Positions 6,732 to 11,778 of a stretch of 11,778 bases of DNA are shown here, piece after piece; the stretch's first letter is position 1, and every line of letters begins with the position of its first letter. Both the position numbers and the translations under genes were made by a program. The notes under the pieces are model-generated. The model had not been told where the DNA came from and searched no databases. It saw nothing but the letters and a program-made list of their open reading frames with translations. Source of the DNA: Pseudorhodobacter antarcticus. GTDB lineage: Bacteria > Pseudomonadota > Alphaproteobacteria > Rhodobacterales > Rhodobacteraceae. Location: assembly GCA_945897655.1 (NCBI GenBank), contig CAMDHB010000069.1:1-11778 (forward strand). Reading direction: 5' to 3'.

Positions 6732-6749
6732 CGGGCAGCAGCATGCCCG
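6732..6749. promoter_or_regulatory. Intercistronic hairpin between tadV and the ATPase gene
   Basis: CGGGCA (6732-6737) and TGCCCG (6744-6749) form a perfect 6-base stem around a 6-base loop. On the transcript it ends about six bases before the AAGAGGT ribosome site of the ATPase gene. There is no T-run. It could act in RNA processing, translation tuning or partial attenuation, but no function is demonstrated. Confidence 0.35.
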
Positions 6750-6764
6750 TCAGGGTCTTAGTAT

Positions 6765-7268
6765 CTAGTGAACCGCGGCGGAATTAAGCCAAAGGACAGC
6801 CAACAAGTGGAAAATCAGCATTCCGGCCAAGGCCAGACCCATAGGAAAGCGCGGGTTGGTCCAACTGGCCCAGTCAGGAGTCAGCGCGCGGAAGGGGGTG
6901 GCGCGGGCAATGCGGTGGGCGGTGAAGGCACCCAGCAGGCAGGCGGCAAAAAGCCCCATGTCAAGACGCAGGTCCGAGCCGACAAAGAAGGGGGCCATGA
7001 CGGCGGCAAACTTGGCGTCCCCTGCACCCAAGGCCCCCGCCGCGTTCAACACGAAGCCAAGGGTCAGGACGATGGCGCACAGGGCCCAGCCCCAGCCGTA
7101 GGCCGCCAAGGGCAGAACGAAAGGGCCCAGGATCAGATAGACAGCCCCAAGGGACAGGACAGCCTTGTTGGGGATTTTCATGAAGCGCATGTCGCTCCAG
7201 GAGACCCAGATGCCGATGGCGGTGGCGAAGGGCAGGAATGTCAGTGCGGCGGTGGAGGAGAGGGCCAC
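6765..7268 (-). CDS. tadV: Prepilin peptidase TadV/CpaA (A24 aspartic protease)
   Basis: This 167-residue integral inner-membrane protease cleaves the leader of Flp-type prepilins and pseudopilins. The two catalytic aspartates of the A24 family are present: D26 in SWSDMRFMKIPN and D84 in the GxGD-type motif GAGDAKF. About five hydrophobic segments are visible (roughly 8-22, 37-57, 59-80, 105-118 and 143-163). It is the short form without the N-terminal methylating domain of PilD, which is normal for Tad systems. The start is a GTG at 7268, four bases after the stop of the preceding TPR gene. A strong GGAGGG (7277-7282) eight bases upstream, lying within the end of that gene, decides this start and implies tight coupling. 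Confidence 0.92.
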   Translation of the reverse strand: MALSSTAALTFLPFATAIGIWVSWSDMRFMKIPNKAVLSLGAVYLILGPFVLPLAAYGWGWALCAIVLTLGFVLNAAGALGAGDAKFAAVMAPFFVGSDLRLDMGLFAACLLGAFTAHRIARATPFRALTPDWASWTNPRFPMGLALAGMLIFHLLAVLWLNSAAVH

Positions 7269-7272
7269 GGGA

Positions 7273-8121
7273 TCAACCCTCCAACGCCTTGAGGCTGCGC
7301 GAGGCGGCCTCGAAGAAGGTGGGGGAGGTGTCGACGGCCTGTTGCAGCAACTGCTTGCCCTGGGCCACGTCGCCCTGTTTCACAGCGGCAAGACCTGCGG
7401 TGTAGAACAGTTGGGCGCGTTCTTCCTGTGTCATGTCCACGATGGGCAGGTCATATTTGCGTTGGGCAGCGCGGGCCAGAACCAGATTGTTCTTGGCGGT
7501 GAACATCGTGGGGTCATAGGTCAGGGCCTGAATGAACAGGCGTTCCGCGCCGGGCGCATCGCCACGGGTCAGTTTGGAGAAACCCCAGTTGTTCAAGACG
7601 CCCTGAGGTTTGTCGGTCAGACCAACGGCGATTTCATAAAAACTGTCTGCTTTTTTCCAGTCGCGTTTGCTGTCCGCAACCATCGCTTCCAGCCGGTAGC
7701 GTTCGAAGGTTTCGACAGTTGGCGGGATGGTGGCCAGCGTCGCCTCGGCCTTGGTCCATTCGTTGGAGCGGATCAGCACATCGGCCAAGGCAAGGCGGTC
7801 GTCGTTGGTGCCCTCGGGTGAGGCGATCAGGGCGTTCAGGACTGTGATGGATTCCGTATAGAGGCGCGCGCGGCTGAGGGATTTGGCAAGGCCGCGTTTG
7901 AGTTCAGGATTGTCGGGCGAAACGGTCAGCGCGTTCTTGAAATAGCTGACGCCTTCCTGCGGATCGGCGACGCTGAGCATGATGTCATTGAGATTGCTTT
8001 GGTCGATCAGCGCGGCGTCGGCGACGGCGCGGTCGGCTTGGGCACGGGACACGCCCTTTTGGCAAGCGGACAGGCCCACCATGCCAAGAAGGCACAGGGT
8101 CAGTAGCACAGGGTGGCGCAT
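7273..8121 (-). CDS. TPR lipoprotein, TadD-like, second copy
   Basis: This 282-residue protein has a lipoprotein signal: charged start MRHP, hydrophobic core, and lipobox LSAC with C20 as the predicted lipidated cysteine. The remainder is helical tetratricopeptide-like repeats. The clearest are PEGVSYFKNALTVSPDNPEL-type at about 53-73, 106-128, 153-166, NNWGFSKLTRGDAPGAERLF (176-195, following with ALTYDP) and FYTAGLAAVKQGDVAQGKQL (238-257). IVDMTQEERAQL (226-237) before the last repeat recalls the TadD C-terminal region. TadD-type lipoproteins are thought to help assemble or localise the outer-membrane secretin. The ATG at 8121 has AAAGGA at ideal spacing. It sits 38 bases after the first TPR gene and 4 bases before tadV, so it is firmly within the Tad transcript. 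Confidence 0.82.
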   Translation of the reverse strand: MRHPVLLTLCLLGMVGLSACQKGVSRAQADRAVADAALIDQSNLNDIMLSVADPQEGVSYFKNALTVSPDNPELKRGLAKSLSRARLYTESITVLNALIASPEGTNDDRLALADVLIRSNEWTKAEATLATIPPTVETFERYRLEAMVADSKRDWKKADSFYEIAVGLTDKPQGVLNNWGFSKLTRGDAPGAERLFIQALTYDPTMFTAKNNLVLARAAQRKYDLPIVDMTQEERAQLFYTAGLAAVKQGDVAQGKQLLQQAVDTSPTFFEAASRSLKALEG

Positions 8122-8159
8122 TTTGCGTCCTTTTTGACTGCTCGGGTCGTCGGTTCAAG

Positions 8160-8720
8160 CTAGAGTTGGGACAAAAGGACGTAATCTCCTTCGCCGCGGC
8201 GCACCAGATTGAACGTCGGATCTTCCTCGACGAATTCGGGGTCAGCATACACCGCATTTTCCGTCCGGGCGATAGCCAGCTTCAGATTGTCGCGGATCGA
8301 GTCCGAAGTGCCACTGTCGAGTGCAAAGGCCTTTTGAAACATCACGCGCGCCTCGCCAAATTGGCCCGCTTCCATAAGGACCACGCCCAGATTGTTGATG
8401 GCGGGCACAAAGGCGGGGTCTTGTTCCAAGGCGCGGCGCAGGACCTTTTCTGCCTGACCCAGACGGCCTAGTTGCAAATTGGCCGAGCCTATGGCCGAGA
8501 GCACGTCTGCGTTGATGCCCTGTTCCCCGGCGGCGCGGTAATAGGCCTTGAGTGCCAGTTCAAATTCCCCCGCTTCCATCAAACGGTGCCCGACTTCGAG
8601 CCCGTCTGCCCCACGGCGCGAACCGTCCACCGGGGGCGGTGCGTTGGATGGACCTTGTCCGCCCGTGGGGACACAGGCGGACAGAAGAGCGATAGCGATA
8701 AGGCAAGCGATGCGCCGCAT
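8160..8720 (-). CDS. tadD: TPR lipoprotein, TadD-like
   Basis: This 186-residue protein starts MRRIACLIAIALLSAC, a lipoprotein signal with lipobox LSAC and lipidation expected at C16. A Pro/Gly-rich linker runs to about residue 38. Three TPR-like units follow at about 42-66, 72-103 (SAIGSANLQLGRLGQAEKVL) and 106-136 (INNLGVVLMEAGQFGEARVM). The tail ends DPTFNLVRRGEGDYVLLSQL. TadD proteins are outer-membrane-associated lipoproteins needed for Flp pilus assembly, probably acting on the secretin. The ATG at 8720 is preceded by CAAGGTACCTC, a usable ribosome site. It follows a 130-base gap after tadC, the largest gap inside this run. Which of the two adjacent TPR lipoproteins is the true TadD orthologue cannot be settled by eye, so the symbol is tentative. 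Confidence 0.83.
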   Translation of the reverse strand: MRRIACLIAIALLSACVPTGGQGPSNAPPPVDGSRRGADGLEVGHRLMEAGEFELALKAYYRAAGEQGINADVLSAIGSANLQLGRLGQAEKVLRRALEQDPAFVPAINNLGVVLMEAGQFGEARVMFQKAFALDSGTSDSIRDNLKLAIARTENAVYADPEFVEEDPTFNLVRRGEGDYVLLSQL

Positions 8721-8758
8721 GAGGTACCTTGATCGGGCCAGACACCTTGGGGTTTAAA

Positions 8759-8790
8759 GCGGTTCAGGTCTCAAAGGAAACGAAAACCGC
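8759..8790. other. Weak stem-loop in the tadC-tadD gap
   Basis: GCGGTT (8759-8764) and AACCGC (8785-8790) are complementary across a 20-base loop. On the minus-strand transcript the stem is followed by TTTAAA. This lies in the 130-base gap between tadC and tadD and could be a leaky attenuator or chance. I saw no convincing promoter in the gap; TTGAGA occurs in the loop but has no matching -10 element. Confidence 0.2.
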
Positions 8791-8850
8791 GGCCTCGCAC
8801 AAACGTTAGAACCCACTTGACGCAATCTTGGTGATGCGACCTGCAACGAC

Positions 8851-9837
8851 TTAACCGCCCATGCCGCCAAGCGATTTGGCAATGCCTGCGACCGATGGGC
8901 CGATCAGGATGATCAGAAGGGGCGGCAGGGTGAACATCATGGTGCCAAGGGTCAGTTTGGTGGGCAAGGTGTTCGCCTTTTCTTCCGCCCGCATCACGCG
9001 TTTGTCGCGCATTTCGGCGGAATAGACGCGCAAAGCCTCGGCGATTGAGGTGCCATATGTGGCGGATTGGACGAGGGTGGTCACGAAAGAGGACACGTCG
9101 GGAATGCCGACCCGTTCAGACTTATCTTTCAGAACGTGGACACGTTCCTTGCCGGCCTTCACCTCGTGGCTGACGATGTCGAATTCATCGGCAAGGGCGG
9201 GGTAACCTGCACGACTTTCCTTGGCGACGCGGTTGATGGATTGGTCCATCGATTGCCCGGCCTCGACACAGACCAGCATCAGGTCAAGCGCGTCGGGGAA
9301 GCCCGACATGATCTCCTTCTTGCGCTCCTCCACCCGGCGGGTGATCCAGTACTGGGGCAGGTAATAGCCTGCGGCGCCGGGGATGACGGTGGCAAGGATC
9401 TTGAACTGGGTCGACACCTCTTGGCTGCGGGAAACGAGGATGGTGTAGATCACGCCGAAGATGAGAAAGCCGATGCCAAGGGCGAATTGGGAAAAGTGGA
9501 ACATGCGCACGGCGTTTTTCGCGGTGTATCCGGCGCGCTGCATCTGCAGGCGCGATGCCGACATGGTTTCCACGTCCTGAGGTTCCAGAAAGGCGGAAAA
9601 CTTTTCCAGCTTGTCCTGTTTATCCCCACGGCGCAGGGCCTGACCGTTTTCTGACGCCGATTTGATGGCGGTGGCGCGCTGCGCCTTCAACTTGTCAAAG
9701 GGGTTTACCTTTTTTTGCAGCATGGTTGGCAAGGTGGCCATGATCATGACCAGACCGACCCCGCCCAAGGCCAGCAAGGGCCCGAGAGGGCCAAGCTGAT
9801 CAGTCAGCATCGTGTTGATGTTGCTTAGAAATTCCAT
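8851..9837 (-). CDS. tadC: Tad pilus inner-membrane platform protein TadC
   Basis: This 328-residue T2SSF-family membrane protein pairs with TadB to form the platform on which the TadA motor acts. Hydrophobic segments lie at about 16-40, 115-135, 148-162 and 296-320. The conserved T2SSF cytoplasmic domain spans about 175-290 and contains FPDALDLMLVCVEAGQSMDQS (start 180), the TadC counterpart of the TadB LPDAVELM motif. ATYGTSIAEALRVYSAEMRDKR-like sequence begins at 259. The arrangement is N-terminal membrane anchor, a basic linker rich in Lys/Arg (41-80), then the platform. The ATG at 9837 starts four bases after the tadB stop, with AAGGTT upstream overlapping the end of tadB, so the pair is translationally coupled. 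Confidence 0.93.
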   Translation of the reverse strand: MEFLSNINTMLTDQLGPLGPLLALGGVGLVMIMATLPTMLQKKVNPFDKLKAQRATAIKSASENGQALRRGDKQDKLEKFSAFLEPQDVETMSASRLQMQRAGYTAKNAVRMFHFSQFALGIGFLIFGVIYTILVSRSQEVSTQFKILATVIPGAAGYYLPQYWITRRVEERKKEIMSGFPDALDLMLVCVEAGQSMDQSINRVAKESRAGYPALADEFDIVSHEVKAGKERVHVLKDKSERVGIPDVSSFVTTLVQSATYGTSIAEALRVYSAEMRDKRVMRAEEKANTLPTKLTLGTMMFTLPPLLIILIGPSVAGIAKSLGGMGG

Positions 9838-9841
9838 TAAA

Positions 9842-10810
9842 CTAAACCTTGATGTTGACCATGATCTTCATGAAGACCATGTTGACCACGAGGAAGACGG
9901 CGACGATCAGGCAGGCCGGAATGAAGGCGGGGGTTTCCTTGACGTCGTCATAATAGTCGGGGCGGATCACGTTGATCATGATCAGCGCACCGATGGGGAA
10001 GGCCGACAGAAACATGCCGGACCATTTCGCCTCGGCGGTGATGGCCTTGACGCGGCGGAACAGCTTGAACCGTGCGCGGATCACCTTGGCCAGACCTTCC
10101 AGAATCTCGGCCAGGTTGCCGCCTGAGGTTTGCTGGATGGTTACAGCCACGGCCAGAAAGCGCAAATCCTGGCTGTCCATCCGTTCGGCAAACTCTTTCA
10201 AGCTTTCGGCCACGTCGCGACCATAGGACGCTTCATCCGCGATGATGCCGAATTCAGTGCCAAGGGGATCCGGGATTTCTTTGGAGACGTTCGCGATGGC
10301 AGAGGAAAAGGGGTGACCCACGCGCAAGGAGCGGACCATCAGTTCCACGGCGTCGGGCAATTGTTCCTCAAGCAAGGCCATGCGTTTCTTGGCCTTTTTG
10401 TTGATCCAGACATAGACGCCGCCAACACCCATCAGCACCGACACAGCGATGCGGACCGGGGTCGTGGTTTCGGTGCCAAGGGTCAGACCCAAGTAGGAAA
10501 ACACCCCAAGTGCTGCCATGATGCCGATCAACGCCTTGGGCGTGAAGGCGATATTGGCCTTTTGCGCCTTGGCCGCGAGGATGGAATAGAGCGGGATGCC
10601 GCGCGAATTGACGTGCTGGGACATCTCTTTGCGGAGTTGTTCCAACACCTTCTGGCGGTCGTTGGTCTTTTCCAGCAGGGAAAGGCGGCGGGACAGGCGG
10701 TTGTTCAGGCTGATCGACTTGCCAAAGACGGTCAGGTACAGGCCCTCGACCAGCATCACCACGGCGACGAAGATCAGGATATAGATAAGCGGTGCAGCCG
10801 AGATTTGCAT
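9842..10810 (-). CDS. tadB: Tad pilus inner-membrane platform protein TadB
   Basis: This 322-residue T2SSF-family membrane protein is the partner of TadC. The N-terminal membrane segment covers about 7-28. A basic cytoplasmic stretch (39-65) follows, then hydrophobic segments at about 92-112 and 120-137. The T2SSF domain runs over about 150-255, with LPDAVELMVRSLRVGHPF (151-168), GRDVAESLKEFAERM (197-211) and QQTSGGNLAEILEGL (226-240). The last two membrane segments cover about 265-281 and 295-316. The order and motifs are typical of TadB. The ATG at 10810 is 9 bases after the tadA stop. AAGG overlapping the tadA stop codon serves as ribosome site, so expression is tied to the motor gene. Confidence 0.94.
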   Translation of the reverse strand: MQISAAPLIYILIFVAVVMLVEGLYLTVFGKSISLNNRLSRRLSLLEKTNDRQKVLEQLRKEMSQHVNSRGIPLYSILAAKAQKANIAFTPKALIGIMAALGVFSYLGLTLGTETTTPVRIAVSVLMGVGGVYVWINKKAKKRMALLEEQLPDAVELMVRSLRVGHPFSSAIANVSKEIPDPLGTEFGIIADEASYGRDVAESLKEFAERMDSQDLRFLAVAVTIQQTSGGNLAEILEGLAKVIRARFKLFRRVKAITAEAKWSGMFLSAFPIGALIMINVIRPDYYDDVKETPAFIPACLIVAVFLVVNMVFMKIMVNIKV

Positions 10811-10819
10811 GTGCGGGCC

Positions 10820-11778
<959 letters not shown>

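Overview
The window looks like chromosomal DNA from a GC-rich alphaproteobacterium, most likely a Rhodobacterales (Roseobacter/Paracoccus-type) species. That placement rests on protein character and gene order recalled from the group, not on a search: a tadA-tadB-tadC block followed by two TPR lipoproteins, a short CpaA/TadV prepilin peptidase and a characteristic AAA+ ATPase. I see no insertion sequence, CRISPR array, tRNA, rRNA or phage gene.

Layout from left to right: (1) Positions 35-2668, minus strand: a guanine deaminase gene, then a periplasmic PQQ-type sugar (sorbosone) dehydrogenase gene 63 bases downstream of it. (2) Positions 2669-2789: a divergent intergenic gap with a possible guaD promoter. 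(3) Positions 2790-5241, plus strand: a tightly overlapping trio of MgtE magnesium transporter, 5-formyltetrahydrofolate cyclo-ligase and a small secreted protein of unknown function. The first two overlap by 16 bases and the last two by ATGA. (4) Positions 5242-5400: a convergent junction with a nested GC hairpin and a possible 50-codon minus-strand ORF coupled to the ATPase stop codon. (5) Positions 5401-11778, minus strand: part of a Tad (Flp/type IVc pilus) locus. In transcription order it holds tadA/cpaF (5' end outside the window), tadB, tadC, a 130-base gap, two TadD-like TPR lipoprotein genes, tadV/cpaA and an AAA+ ATPase gene.

The Tad genes form a coherent machine. TadA is the hexameric motor, TadB and TadC are the inner-membrane platform, the TPR lipoproteins are outer-membrane-associated assembly factors, and TadV processes prepilins. 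The AAA+ protein's role is not obvious from sequence. The pilin, secretin (RcpA/CpaC), RcpC/CpaB and TadZ/CpaE genes are not in view and probably lie beyond the right edge.

Nothing here is clearly a wholly new system. The most noteworthy points are an uninterrupted nine-base G/C homopolymer near the 5' end of the AAA+ ATPase gene, the uncharacterised ATPase itself, and the possible coupled micro-ORF with its hairpin at the end of the Tad operon.
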